A program made the translations under genes and the position numbers. From NCBI RefSeq assembly GCF_023061285.1, contig NZ_JAKGAM010000001.1, positions 1 through 64,000 of the forward strand: a DNA stretch of 64,000 bases, written 5' to 3'. Positions 52,918 through 61,423 of the stretch are shown here, piece by piece. The stretch comes from Chromohalobacter nigrandesensis (GTDB lineage Bacteria; Pseudomonadota; Gammaproteobacteria; Pseudomonadales; Halomonadaceae). Each line of letters begins with the position of its first letter. Positions within the stretch are counted from its first letter, which is position 1. The notes beneath the pieces are model-generated. The model saw only the letters and a list, made by a program, of their open reading frames with translations. It was not told the origin of the DNA and made no database searches.

Positions 52918-55014
52918 TTACGCGGTAGTGTTACGACCCAGGCAGAACGACTCGACGCGACGCACGGCCATATCGACGTCCTGGAACACCACCAGGCGAG
53001 TGCCGCCGGATTTCGACAGGCTGTACGGGTCGACGGTCAAGTCGAGACCGCCCCACAGACCGATGATCAGGTCAGCGAAGTTGCCGAAGAACAGATCGCC
53101 GGTCTGGATCTGGTTGGTCACTTCGGTGCCGTAGCCGTTGACGGTATTACCCTGCTCCCAGATCGGTGCACCATTGGTGCCCTCGAACTTCTGAGTGGTC
53201 TTGCAGTGGCCACGCATCATCGACGCCATCACATACGCCATGGAGTTCACGTCAGCGTTATCGGCGGCGATTTCGCTTTCCATCTTCACCACCTCGGCAT
53301 AGGTGGGCTTGCCGGTCGTGGCGAGGTTGACCGCGTTGATGCCTGAGGTCTGCGCAATACCGGTCGGCTCGTTACCACCGGCACCGTAGAAGCCCGCGAG
53401 ATCGACGGCCTGCGCCACGGCAGAGGCCAGGTCGTTACGCACTACGCGCTCGGCGTCCGGAGTGGACTGCAGCATCAAGCGGCGCGTGATGTCGGTATAG
53501 GCCGCGACGGTCTTCGGGGATAGCGCGATCTGCCCGATGCTCGGCGTCCCCTCCTCGGCGTCCTCACCTTCCCCCAGCCAGTAAGCGGTGGCGCCGCCGG
53601 TCTGCTTGGGGATCTCGACGTTGCCGACTAGCCCGCTCATGGTGGTGGCCAGACGCATCAGTGCCGTGCGGTTACGCAGCATCTCGATGAAGCTGCCGGC
53701 CATGTACTGGGTATCGACCAGGCCATCGCCCGTCTGGGCGCCGCTCGGCGTATCAGACGCGCCGCCAGCATTGAAGGCACGGGAAAGCACGTCGTCGGGA
53801 ATCAGAATCCCGCGCGCCTGCTTGCCGTACTGACGCTCAGCTTCAGAGGAAAGCTCCAGCTCGAACTTGGCGGCCTCCTGGGCGCGCTTATCCTGAGGAT
53901 TCGCCAGGGCCCGAACCACCTTCATCATCGAGTAGCGCTGCAGGTCCTGATCAGTCATGCCGATGCTGGATGAGCGGGTTTCGGTCTCGCCGTTATCGGT
54001 CACCGCCTTGGAACGCTGCTTGTGCATTTCGCCCAACAGCGCACGCTGGAACTCCTCGGGGCTCTTGCCATCGCTGACGTAGCGGGTCGCCAGGTCAGGG
54101 TTCTCATACTCGCGGCCCATGTCCATGATCGCTTTGACGCGGGCCTGCTCGGCCTGGACGCCGGCCCGACGGGCCTGGTTCTGATCATCGCCGGCGCGCT
54201 CGATCATCTCGAGCACTTCGACGATCTCGTCTTGCTCGTTGACCTTGGCGCGGACCAGGTTGCCCTTCTTGTCGCGCAGGATCTTTTCGTTCATCTCGCT
54301 ATCCTTTTGGTGTGTCCTGGAAGCGCCAGCAGCGCCGCTCGATTGATTGCGTTCATTGCTGGCAGTATCAGGCCCGCCCGTGCCCGGCTCCGCTGGCAGT
54401 GGTTCCCGCGAGCGCCCTACGCCCACTGAAACGTCTGCCGCCACAGAGACGATGCTGATCTCATGCGGCTCCCAATCGGTCACGCGCACCATGTCGGCTT
54501 GCCCAGAGCGCTCCTCAATCTCCACCTTGTGAATCGAGTAGCCCACCGAGACTTGCCGACGGATGCTGTCAACCACGTCCTGCCACACCTCGGAAGCCCG
54601 AGCGCCCTTACCAAAGCGCACCGTCGCCCGGCCCCGCCGATCGGCTCCCACGGTGACAGACTCCACCACGCCCACTTGGTCATCCCAGTCATGATTGACC
54701 AGGAGTGCCGCCCCGTTCTCGAGACGCCCCGTGCGCATGGCGCCTTCGCCGTGGTCCAGCACCTCGATGCCAAACCACCGCTCCACCTCGGCCTCGCTGG
54801 AAAACGCCAGCTCGACCGTGCGTTTTTCTTCATCGATGGCCCTTACTTCGCCACCAATCATGTCGCGCGTCAGACCCTCGGCCTTCATCTTGCGCAGCTG
54901 CTCTTCGGTGACGCTGCGGGTCTGGTGGCTACCCTCAAGCTCACGGGCCTTATCGGGCTCACGCGGGACAGTCGGCTGATGCCGGCGGTCGCGAACGTCG
55001 CGCTTATCCTTCAT
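52918..55014 (-). CDS. Fused HK97-type prohead protease and major capsid protein
   Basis: 698-aa protein. Residues 50-200 are a U35-type prohead protease: His108 in LVNHDWD and Ser160 in VGYSIHKVE as catalytic residues. Residues 241-698 are an HK97-fold major capsid protein with a helical scaffold-like delta part (260-330). The linker (200-240) is Gly/Ser-rich and contains EPLPAEP from repeat copy 3. An internal ATG at 54294 (Met241) has AAGGA 8 nt upstream, so a separate capsid chain may also be made. Overlaps the portal gene by 11 nt. Confidence 0.88.
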   Translation of the reverse strand: MKDKRDVRDRRHQPTVPREPDKARELEGSHQTRSVTEEQLRKMKAEGLTRDMIGGEVRAIDEEKRTVELAFSSEAEVERWFGIEVLDHGEGAMRTGRLENGAALLVNHDWDDQVGVVESVTVGADRRGRATVRFGKGARASEVWQDVVDSIRRQVSVGYSIHKVEIEERSGQADMVRVTDWEPHEISIVSVAADVSVGVGRSREPLPAEPGTGGPDTASNERNQSSGAAGASRTHQKDSEMNEKILRDKKGNLVRAKVNEQDEIVEVLEMIERAGDDQNQARRAGVQAEQARVKAIMDMGREYENPDLATRYVSDGKSPEEFQRALLGEMHKQRSKAVTDNGETETRSSSIGMTDQDLQRYSMMKVVRALANPQDKRAQEAAKFELELSSEAERQYGKQARGILIPDDVLSRAFNAGGASDTPSGAQTGDGLVDTQYMAGSFIEMLRNRTALMRLATTMSGLVGNVEIPKQTGGATAYWLGEGEDAEEGTPSIGQIALSPKTVAAYTDITRRLMLQSTPDAERVVRNDLASAVAQAVDLAGFYGAGGNEPTGIAQTSGINAVNLATTGKPTYAEVVKMESEIAADNADVNSMAYVMASMMRGHCKTTQKFEGTNGAPIWEQGNTVNGYGTEVTNQIQTGDLFFGNFADLIIGLWGGLDLTVDPYSLSKSGGTRLVVFQDVDMAVRRVESFCLGRNTTA
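54386..54405 (+). repeat. Dispersed phage repeat, copy 3 (in frame in the protease-capsid linker)
   Basis: GGCTCCGCTGGCAGTGGTTC, exact; read on the minus strand it encodes EPLPAEP, residues 204-210 of the fusion protein. Confidence 0.85.
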
Positions 55015-56581
55015 TGCTCGTCTCTCCTGCGGTTTCGCCCTGGGGCGTACTGCTGCCGCTATTCATGGCGGGGTCGCCCAATGTCGCGTCGACCAGGGCC
55101 TCGGGGATGCCGGCGTCGATCATGGCCTGCCGATCGCTCGCCCACTGACGCCACACGCTGCGCGGATCGCCGCCGCGTTCGCGGATCACCTGCGAGGGGG
55201 ATTTGATCTTGTTGGCGATGTCGCGCGCGGCGGTCTTGGAGTCCTTGTCCGGATCGACCCAATCCCAGCGGCGCGCCTGCCAGTCATGCGCGCGGTATTT
55301 TTCGATGCGCTCGGCTCGCAAGGTGGCGCCGTTGGTGCCGGGCACGGTGATGCCCTTGAGCAGGGCTCGGGGTAGCCACGCCTGGTACACGGGTTCCAGC
55401 AGCTGCTCGATCAGCCACTCCTGCAGCTCCATCCAGTGATCGCGGGAATTGAGCACGCCATGGCGCAGGCTCGAGAAATTGACGTCGCCCAGGTCGTTGG
55501 CCAGCGTCGGGTAGTCGATCCCCATGCCGGTAGCGATCCCGCGCAAGCTCTGCTTGGAGAACGGTGCCAGCTCGCTAGTCGGGAACTGAGGTTCCCAGGG
55601 CTTGAACTTGAGCCCGGGCGGGAGTTCCTGGAACGACCCGGGCTCGGCGTCCATGTACAGCGGCTCGTGCTCGTCGCCATCATCCTCGTCGACGGGGCCC
55701 ATGCCCTCTTCCCACTCAAACCATCCGCCCTTGGCGGAGGAGACGCGAGCATTGACCAAGGATGCTTTCTCGAACCCATCCAGGTGATGCAGGCGTAGCA
55801 CGGCGGTGACCATCCACGGCAGGCCACGGCGCTGCCCCACAAGATCTTCGAGGAAGCCGTGGACCACTTCCTCGGCGGGCACTTCAACGAAATTGCGCCC
55901 GCCAAAGCGGTAGTCACTCTCCGACGGGTCGAGGGTGCCGAACAGATAGGCGACGGCCCGGCCCCAGCGGTTGTACTTGATGCCCTGCCGAATGAATTGC
56001 CCGCCCGGCAAGCGGTCTTCATTGACCTCCACCGGGCAGCGCTGCGGGTCCAACACCTGGATGGCCAACCCCCACGGGTTGAGGTTACGACCGTAGACAA
56101 TCCGGAACATGAACTCGCCGTTGATTGCGGCGTCTTCCGCTGCACGTGACAGCAACTGTCGGAAGGAACGACGCCCGGCCACGTCGCAGATGCGCCGGTC
56201 ACACCATTTGGCAAAGTCGCCTTCGATGGCATCGTTGGCGCGCTCATCGAGCGTTCCGTCGGCGTCTTTGGCCTGGGCCTGCAACTGGATGCCTTTGCGT
56301 CCCACCACGTTCTGTCGCACCTGGCGCACGAAGCCTCGGGCGTAGTCGTTGGTCAGCAGCAGGTGGCGCGAGCGCGCGACCAGGGGGCGCTGATTCTTGT
56401 CGATGAACTGATCGGCCGGTACCGGTGTTGTCGGCAGGTCAGCCGACAGCCGGTCGGCCTTTGCCTGGCCCAGCAACGTGCGCGACAGCGCACGGGGGAT
56501 GGCCCGCATACGCGAGCGTGGAGCTGGTTGCTGACCTGACGGCGCCGCCGCTTTCCGGCGCTTGAGCAATTCAAGCACCAT
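55004..56581 (-). CDS. Portal protein (lambda gpB family)
   Basis: 525-aa dodecameric portal through which DNA enters and leaves. LTNDYARGFVRQVRQNVVGRKGIQLQ, SRAAEDAAINGEFMFRI, GMGIDYPTLANDLGDVNFSSLRHGVL and DWQARRWDWVDPDKD (in parts) are the lambda-type portal blocks. ATG at 56581 (MVLELLKRRK) has GAGG 7 nt upstream. Confidence 0.93.
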   Translation of the reverse strand: MVLELLKRRKAAAPSGQQPAPRSRMRAIPRALSRTLLGQAKADRLSADLPTTPVPADQFIDKNQRPLVARSRHLLLTNDYARGFVRQVRQNVVGRKGIQLQAQAKDADGTLDERANDAIEGDFAKWCDRRICDVAGRRSFRQLLSRAAEDAAINGEFMFRIVYGRNLNPWGLAIQVLDPQRCPVEVNEDRLPGGQFIRQGIKYNRWGRAVAYLFGTLDPSESDYRFGGRNFVEVPAEEVVHGFLEDLVGQRRGLPWMVTAVLRLHHLDGFEKASLVNARVSSAKGGWFEWEEGMGPVDEDDGDEHEPLYMDAEPGSFQELPPGLKFKPWEPQFPTSELAPFSKQSLRGIATGMGIDYPTLANDLGDVNFSSLRHGVLNSRDHWMELQEWLIEQLLEPVYQAWLPRALLKGITVPGTNGATLRAERIEKYRAHDWQARRWDWVDPDKDSKTAARDIANKIKSPSQVIRERGGDPRSVWRQWASDRQAMIDAGIPEALVDATLGDPAMNSGSSTPQGETAGETSNEG

Positions 56582-57113
56582 GGCCAAACCTCGCTAGCAC
56601 GGGGCGGCCCAGCGTGTTGCGGCCCTTGCGCGCAGCACGTATTCGGCGCACTTCATTGCGGTAGACGTCGCGCAGCTTGAGCAATTGGCTGATGGGGGTG
56701 CGGCGCAACTCGCGGTTGTTGATGCGGTAGCTGTCCTGATCCTTGCTGGCGCGTCCCTCGATCACCGCCTCGATAGCCTCGAGGGTCTTCTCGGCGTGGG
56801 TGCGGCCATCGAAGTCGGCATCAGCAGTGGCGAGATCGGGCAGCACCTTGAGCGTGCCGGTGTCGACCTCGTGCACCTCGGTGCCATCGGTTACTCGAAG
56901 GCTGTACCAGTAGTCGCCGGCTTTCCATTCGCTGGTGGTGTCGGCGTCGGCCTGAAAAGCATGCAGCCTGCCGTCGGGCTCGGACGTGAGATCAATGGAC
57001 TGGACGCCACGCAGGATCAGCGTTGCCGACCACTCCGTGGCGGGGTATGCGGTCAGCGCCAGCGAAATCGCCAGCGTTGTGCCTGCCGTCATGCGTTCGG
57101 GAATGCCTGCCAT
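56571..57113 (-). CDS. Head protein with gpW-like C-terminus
   Basis: 180-aa protein between TerL and portal, where lambda has W. The N-terminal two thirds are a beta-rich domain (LAISLALTAYPATEWSATLILRG ... GDYWYSLRVTDGTEVHEVDTGTL, in parts); the C-terminus SYRINNRELRRTPISQLLKLRDVYRNEVRRI (in parts) resembles gpW-type connectors. In lambda gpW stabilises packaged DNA. The domain combination is common in such prophages; function by position. Confidence 0.65.
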   Translation of the reverse strand: MAGIPERMTAGTTLAISLALTAYPATEWSATLILRGVQSIDLTSEPDGRLHAFQADADTTSEWKAGDYWYSLRVTDGTEVHEVDTGTLKVLPDLATADADFDGRTHAEKTLEAIEAVIEGRASKDQDSYRINNRELRRTPISQLLKLRDVYRNEVRRIRAARKGRNTLGRPVLARFGHGA

Positions 57114-57116
57114 GCG

Positions 57117-59081
57117 TCACCAGTTGTTGACCCAGCTCGAGCGCTGTCGCCTGGATCGTCCCGTGGATGTCTTGCGCCTAGTCTTGCGCTTGCGGGGCTT
57201 GGGCTCCGCTGGCAGTGGTTCTGGCGCAGCATCCGGTGACGTCGGTGTCTCGTCGCCCTCTTCAGGCTGCTCATATTCCGCCAGCCGCGCAGCGTGGCGT
57301 TTGAGGCTGGGGCTAGCGATCTTGAAGGCGGCGTAGGCATAGGCGCGGCAGTCGAGTGCCTCGTTGCGCGGGCGGGTCTGGTGCCATTCCCGCTTGGGCA
57401 CGCCCTTCACGTACTTGGTCACCAGCTTCTCAGCGGTGAGCTGATGGAACCACTCGGCCTCGCGGTCGGCGGGGATATGCGTAAAACCGGGCCCGTGATG
57501 CTCTACCGCCAGCCGCCGCATGATGGTGAGCTTGGCTTCGTCGACACCAATCGAGAACAGGTCTACCTTCCGCTTGCCGCGCCCCGTACGCTTGCGTGAT
57601 GGCGCCGTCACCACCGGGCGATCCCAACCCGGTACGCCCTTGATGGCGAACAGGCGACGCCCCGTCTTCCCGCGTGCGTATTCGTAGGCGCGTTGGGTAT
57701 AACCACTGCTGCCGCCGGTATCCAGGCAGGATGCGATGATGCCGAGTTGGGCGCCGCTCTCATGAGTCCAGGTGGTGGCCAGGTAGTCATCGAGGTCACG
57801 CCACACTTCTTCCTGCAGCGGATCACCCCACAACACGGTGTAATCCACCGACCAGGATTCCTCGCCGTAGCCCCAGGCAACGGTTTCCATCTCGAGTCGG
57901 TCTTGCTGCATGTCGATGCCGGTGGTGAGCACCACGCCACCAGCCGGCACTGGCGCCTTGTAGCTCTCCGCGCGCTCCATGAGGACGTGTGCCTCGGCCT
58001 GCTCTCCCTGCTCTTCCCACGTCTCGGCCAGACTGACGTTGATGAACGACTGCAGGTCGCCCTTGGCCTTCTTGTCGAGGAACGACTGGATGATGTCGCG
58101 CAGTCGGCGAAAGCACGAATAGATCTCGTTGAGGTGATAGCTGGCGTGGCCACGGAACGGCTTGCTGGATTTCCACCCGGCACCGACCTGCTCGGCGGTA
58201 CGAATCGCCGCGATGCGCTCGCCGTCGTTCCACATCACGCCGCAGTGCTTGCAGACGTAGGCAGCGGTTTCCGGATGGTGGGTGCCATCGTCGTCCTTGT
58301 CCCAGGTGACCTGGTGCCAGTCGAGTGTCTGGTGATGGTCGCAATGCGGGCAGGCGACGTAGAAGCGGCGCTGATCCCCGGCGTCATAAGAGGCCTCGAT
58401 CTTGCTCTCGCCCTTGATGGTCGGCGTGCTGATCTCGAGGAGCAGGCGTTGATCGCCATAGGTGGCGGCACGCTGCCACAAAAGCTCGACTTCATCGCCC
58501 TCGCCGGTGCCGCTATAACCATCCACTTCATCGGCGACGATCAACGGCGCCGAGCGCCCGCGCATCGTCTTGGTGGAGCCGGCCCAAGCGAACATTAGGA
58601 AGCCGCCGGGATAGGACTTCATGCGCTGGTTGTTGACGCCCTCGTGGCTGCGCGGCTTGGCCAGCAGGTTCTGCAGCGATGGATTCGCATCCACCATCGG
58701 GTTGAATTTGGTTTCCAGCCAGGTGGTGAGGTCGCCCTGACTGGGCTGCATCATCATTTGGCTGCTCGGTTCGTGGGCGATGCTGTAGCCCTGCAGGCAT
58801 AGCGCCAACTGGGTCTTGCCGACCTGAGCGCCCCACATCAGCGAGATGCGATAGCAACCGGGATGCACGGCCATGTCCATCGGCTCGCGCTGGTACGGCG
58901 CATTGTCGAAGCGAATAGGCCCCGGGATCGCGTTGCCGGCGGGGATCCTGACGTTGGTTTCGGCCCACTCGCTGGGCTTGAGTGGCGCCGGCGGCACCAG
59001 GTGACGGGCGCTGCGCTTCAGGGCACGCAGCACGCCTTTGGTGTTGCTGAACTGCTCGGCCGCGTCAGTCGCTTCCGTCAT
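57117..59081 (-). CDS. Terminase large subunit (lambda gpA family)
   Basis: 654-aa packaging motor: ATPase Walker A-like WGAQVGKTQ, Walker B ADEVDGY, then a C-terminal nuclease. Zinc-type CPHCDHH and CKHCG pairs lie in the middle. The last 27 residues are very basic (KPRKRKTRRK), preceded by EPLPAEP (621-627) from repeat copy 4. gpA family enzymes cut at cos sites, so the phage may have cohesive ends. Overlaps TerS by 17 nt. Confidence 0.95.
   Translation of the reverse strand: MTEATDAAEQFSNTKGVLRALKRSARHLVPPAPLKPSEWAETNVRIPAGNAIPGPIRFDNAPYQREPMDMAVHPGCYRISLMWGAQVGKTQLALCLQGYSIAHEPSSQMMMQPSQGDLTTWLETKFNPMVDANPSLQNLLAKPRSHEGVNNQRMKSYPGGFLMFAWAGSTKTMRGRSAPLIVADEVDGYSGTGEGDEVELLWQRAATYGDQRLLLEISTPTIKGESKIEASYDAGDQRRFYVACPHCDHHQTLDWHQVTWDKDDDGTHHPETAAYVCKHCGVMWNDGERIAAIRTAEQVGAGWKSSKPFRGHASYHLNEIYSCFRRLRDIIQSFLDKKAKGDLQSFINVSLAETWEEQGEQAEAHVLMERAESYKAPVPAGGVVLTTGIDMQQDRLEMETVAWGYGEESWSVDYTVLWGDPLQEEVWRDLDDYLATTWTHESGAQLGIIASCLDTGGSSGYTQRAYEYARGKTGRRLFAIKGVPGWDRPVVTAPSRKRTGRGKRKVDLFSIGVDEAKLTIMRRLAVEHHGPGFTHIPADREAEWFHQLTAEKLVTKYVKGVPKREWHQTRPRNEALDCRAYAYAAFKIASPSLKRHAARLAEYEQPEEGDETPTSPDAAPEPLPAEPKPRKRKTRRKTSTGRSRRQRSSWVNNW
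57202..57221 (+). repeat. Dispersed phage repeat, copy 4 (in frame in TerL)
   Basis: GGCTCCGCTGGCAGTGGTTC, exact; encodes EPLPAEP near the TerL C-terminus on the minus strand. Confidence 0.85.
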
Positions 59082-59586
59082 CGTCGCCCTCTTCTTCCTC
59101 GAGCTCGACGTCGGTCTCGGCGGCAGCTTCCAGAGCCTGGATCAACTCGGTCCGCAGCACGTCCTTGAACCGGCCTTCGTCAGTTTCACCGATCAGCTGA
59201 CTGACCACGCGGCTGGGCACGTTCATCACGTTGGCGCGCACGGTCGCATTCTCCAGGGCGCGGGCTCGCTCGAACTCGTCGATGGGCGCTACCTGCTGCC
59301 GTGCCGTGGCGAGATCCAGCTCGGCCTGGGCGGTTTCAGCCGCCAGCTTGCGCAGCTTGAGTTCGAACTCATCCATCGGCGCGTCGCCGGCGGCCTCAAG
59401 GCGTGCCTGCTCGCGCAGCCACTCGGAGACGTCGCGGGTGTTGAAACGCCACGGCTTCCCCTGACGCCCCCGCTGCTCGAAGGGGCAACCTTTGCGGATC
59501 CAGCTGCTGACAGTATTGAGCGAGACACCGAAGGTCTCGGCGAGCTCTTCGCGGTTGACCTCGCGCCCCTTTCCTTTGAACGCCAT
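59065..59586 (-). CDS. Terminase small subunit (Nu1-like)
   Basis: 173-aa DNA-recognition subunit. N-terminal winged helix (VNREELAETFGVSLNTVSSWIRKGCPFEQRG, in parts) as in lambda Nu1, followed by a long coiled helix (80-140) and a very acidic tail (VELEEEEGDDDGSD) that probably contacts TerL. ATG at 59586 with GGGAG 5 nt upstream. Confidence 0.88.
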   Translation of the reverse strand: MAFKGKGREVNREELAETFGVSLNTVSSWIRKGCPFEQRGRQGKPWRFNTRDVSEWLREQARLEAAGDAPMDEFELKLRKLAAETAQAELDLATARQQVAPIDEFERARALENATVRANVMNVPSRVVSQLIGETDEGRFKDVLRTELIQALEAAAETDVELEEEEGDDDGSD

Positions 59587-59668
59587 GACGCTCCCAAACA
59601 ACAACAATCAACCGAGTTCGGGGCGCCTCGCTCATGCGAATTTCCGCGCCGCCGTCTACCCGCAGGGC

Positions 59669-59965
59669 TCACCCCCCGCCGGGAGTACCTAAAAAGTCTC
59701 GAGGCTCGTCGCCATCGTCCTCGTCGTGCTTCGTGCGCCACGCACGCAGCGCGGCCTTGTCGGCGCGATCGCACTCCACCGTGGCTCGCAGTCCCTGCAG
59801 TGCCTCGCCAATCGTGCCGTTACCCAGCGAGACGTCGCAGGGCTGCAGGTAGCTCGCCGGCGGCAACACTGGCTCACGCTCGGTTACCGTTACGGGCTCA
59901 CTGGCGCAGGCGGTCAGCAATGCCGCCAGGCAGCTGCATCCCCATACAGGCATCAATCTGTTCAT
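59669..59965 (-). CDS. Rz1-like outer-membrane spanin lipoprotein
   Basis: 98-aa Pro-containing lipoprotein: signal MNRLMPVWGCSCLAALLTAC with a lipobox ending at Cys20. Starts inside the Rz gene in another frame (68-nt overlap), the classic Rz/Rz1 layout. GAGGG lies 6 nt before the ATG. Bridges the envelope with Rz to fuse membranes at lysis. Confidence 0.82.
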   Translation of the reverse strand: MNRLMPVWGCSCLAALLTACASEPVTVTEREPVLPPASYLQPCDVSLGNGTIGEALQGLRATVECDRADKAALRAWRTKHDEDDGDEPRDFLGTPGGG

Positions 59966-60272
59966 CGGTAGCCCTCGCGTTCTTGATCTCGTCCGCCAGG
60001 CTGCGAGTGCGTGCCTGTGCATCACGGGTATGGGCTCGCGCAGCGACCAACGCAGCATCACGTGCCGCCAGCGCTTGCTGGTGTCGTTCGTCCTGGGCCT
60101 CGAGCTTATTACCCAACTTATCGATAGCGGCCTGCTTGGTGGCCACCTTGGCCTCCAGCTCGCCTATCGACTGCGCCTGGTGAAGACCGATACCGACCAC
60201 GGCAGCAGCACCAGCCAGCGCGGCCACCGCTCCCCATAGCCGCCACGACTTGAGCAGACCCAGGCCGATCAT
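59898..60272 (-). CDS. Rz-like inner-membrane spanin
   Basis: 124-aa protein with one N-terminal membrane helix (LWGAVAALAGAAAVVGIGLHQ) and a long periplasmic coiled coil (35-110). Partner of the overlapping Rz1. Overlaps the holin gene by 4 nt. Confidence 0.82.
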   Translation of the reverse strand: MIGLGLLKSWRLWGAVAALAGAAAVVGIGLHQAQSIGELEAKVATKQAAIDKLGNKLEAQDERHQQALAARDAALVAARAHTRDAQARTRSLADEIKNARATDEQIDACMGMQLPGGIADRLRQ

Positions 60273-60565
60273 TTGGCAGCCGCCCGAGCTTTGGCCCCGA
60301 CGATCTCGAGCATGCTGTCAGCGGCATACCCGACACCAAAGGCAGACACCAGGCTCGGTACCGAGGCATCTGCCAATAGCAGGTAGCCGGCCATGGCACC
60401 GATGGTGGCCATCACCGACTTGTAGGGGCGTGCCTTGAGATACGCGATCAACGTCAATGCCTCGAGTTGCTGACGCATCTCCATGAACTTCTTCAGCACA
60501 TGCGTGGCCAGCCCCAGCAGTAGCATGCAGAACGGCGCGATATGCGGCACAAGGCTATGCATCAT
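60269..60565 (-). CDS. Holin
   Basis: 98-aa membrane protein with two or three hydrophobic segments (PHIAPFCMLLLGLATHVL; VMATIGAMAGYLLLADA; LVSAFGVGYAADSML). Size, position directly after the endolysin and before the spanins support a holin that makes the lethal hole. Its ATG overlaps the endolysin stop (ATGA). The family was not named. Confidence 0.7.
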   Translation of the reverse strand: MMHSLVPHIAPFCMLLLGLATHVLKKFMEMRQQLEALTLIAYLKARPYKSVMATIGAMAGYLLLADASVPSLVSAFGVGYAADSMLEIVGAKARAAAK

Positions 60566-60921
60566 CCATCCCACCGCGCCGGCCCATCGCTGCGCGTATC
60601 AACGTGGGTGAACGTGTCATACCGCCCCAGGCTGACGAACGGGAAGTTGGCATCGATCCAGTCATGCACCTCATCCGGATCCACGCCCTTCACCTGGATA
60701 TCAGCCGCGCGTGACACCTTGTGCTGGCTATGCGCGGCACCACCAATGCGGGCGTTGTACTCGGGGCAACGGCAGCCGCTGGTCACCGTAACGGGCACAC
60801 CGAAGTGCTCGCGCGTGGCTTCCAGGATCTCGAGGGTTCCGTGGTCAACAGTGTCGAAGCCACAGCCACAGCTACACGCGAACTCGCCGCGCCGGAAATG
60901 AGGGGAAATACGTTCAGACAT
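60562..60921 (-). CDS. M15-family endolysin (D-Ala-D-Ala carboxypeptidase type)
   Basis: 119-aa zinc peptidase of the M15_3 group: ligands in SQHKVSRAADIQV and FTHVDTR, with a tight N-terminus RISPHFRRGEFACSCGCG. Cleaves peptide cross-links of the wall. No signal peptide, so a holin is needed for release. Length equals phage M15 endolysins. Confidence 0.9.
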   Translation of the reverse strand: MSERISPHFRRGEFACSCGCGFDTVDHGTLEILEATREHFGVPVTVTSGCRCPEYNARIGGAAHSQHKVSRAADIQVKGVDPDEVHDWIDANFPFVSLGRYDTFTHVDTRSDGPARWDG

Positions 60922-60929
60922 GTGACCTC

Positions 60930-61331
60930 CTATGTAAGCCAGCCTTTGGCCGCCGCCGTCACGACGGCCGTAATCGCCAGCGCCGCTGCCCAGGCAGTGA
61001 CGTTGGATACGAAGTGGGAACGGTTAACCCGGGGCTCGAGCACCTCACGCAGGTGCTTGCGCGACCGGCGGGAATGCTCCATCTCGCTCTCAAGCGCAGC
61101 CAAGCGCGCAGCCTGGTCGGAAGTGGTCTGCTGCACCTCGATCATCTGGTGAAACAGATGGGGAATCTGCGCGACAGCTTTGGCCATCTCCGCGTGGGAG
61201 TCGCTCATCGACTCCATATGGCGTTCCAGGCGGTTGAGGATCTCCCCCTGGCCGTCCAGTCGGGTTTCTACCCGCGCCAAGCGCTCGTTGGTTTCTGCCA
61301 TGATGCCCAGACCCGTGGATTTATCGGTCAT
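60930..61331 (-). CDS. Coiled-coil protein with C-terminal membrane anchor
   Basis: 133-aa protein: a long amphipathic coiled coil (residues 12-95, heptads such as RLARVETRLDGQGEILNRLERHMESM, in parts) ending in one hydrophobic segment (VTAWAAALAITAVVTAAAKGWL). First gene of the lysis cassette, 8 nt before the endolysin. Such tail-anchored proteins are often annotated as holin-like or lysis regulators; role here unproven. Start is 61331 or 61301. Confidence 0.6.
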   Translation of the reverse strand: MTDKSTGLGIMAETNERLARVETRLDGQGEILNRLERHMESMSDSHAEMAKAVAQIPHLFHQMIEVQQTTSDQAARLAALESEMEHSRRSRKHLREVLEPRVNRSHFVSNVTAWAAALAITAVVTAAAKGWLT

Positions 61332-61407
61332 GTGTCGACTCTCGAGTCGCCGTGACTCGCGACAACGTGGATATGGGCCTGATTGTGTGGGCCGCCAGCC
61401 GGGCCTG

Positions 61408-61423
61408 CCGCTGGCGGTGGTTC
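61408..61423 (+). repeat. Dispersed phage repeat, copy 5 (diverged)
   Basis: CCGCTGGCGGTGGTTC, one base off the core of the other copies, abutting the stop of the Mor-like gene. Its flank pairs as CCGCCAGC/GCTGGCGG (61391-61416). Confidence 0.75.

Noticed and set aside
59587-59668. cos site beside TerS
   Set aside because: Expected nearby for a gpA-type terminase, but no recognisable cos elements could be told from sequence alone.
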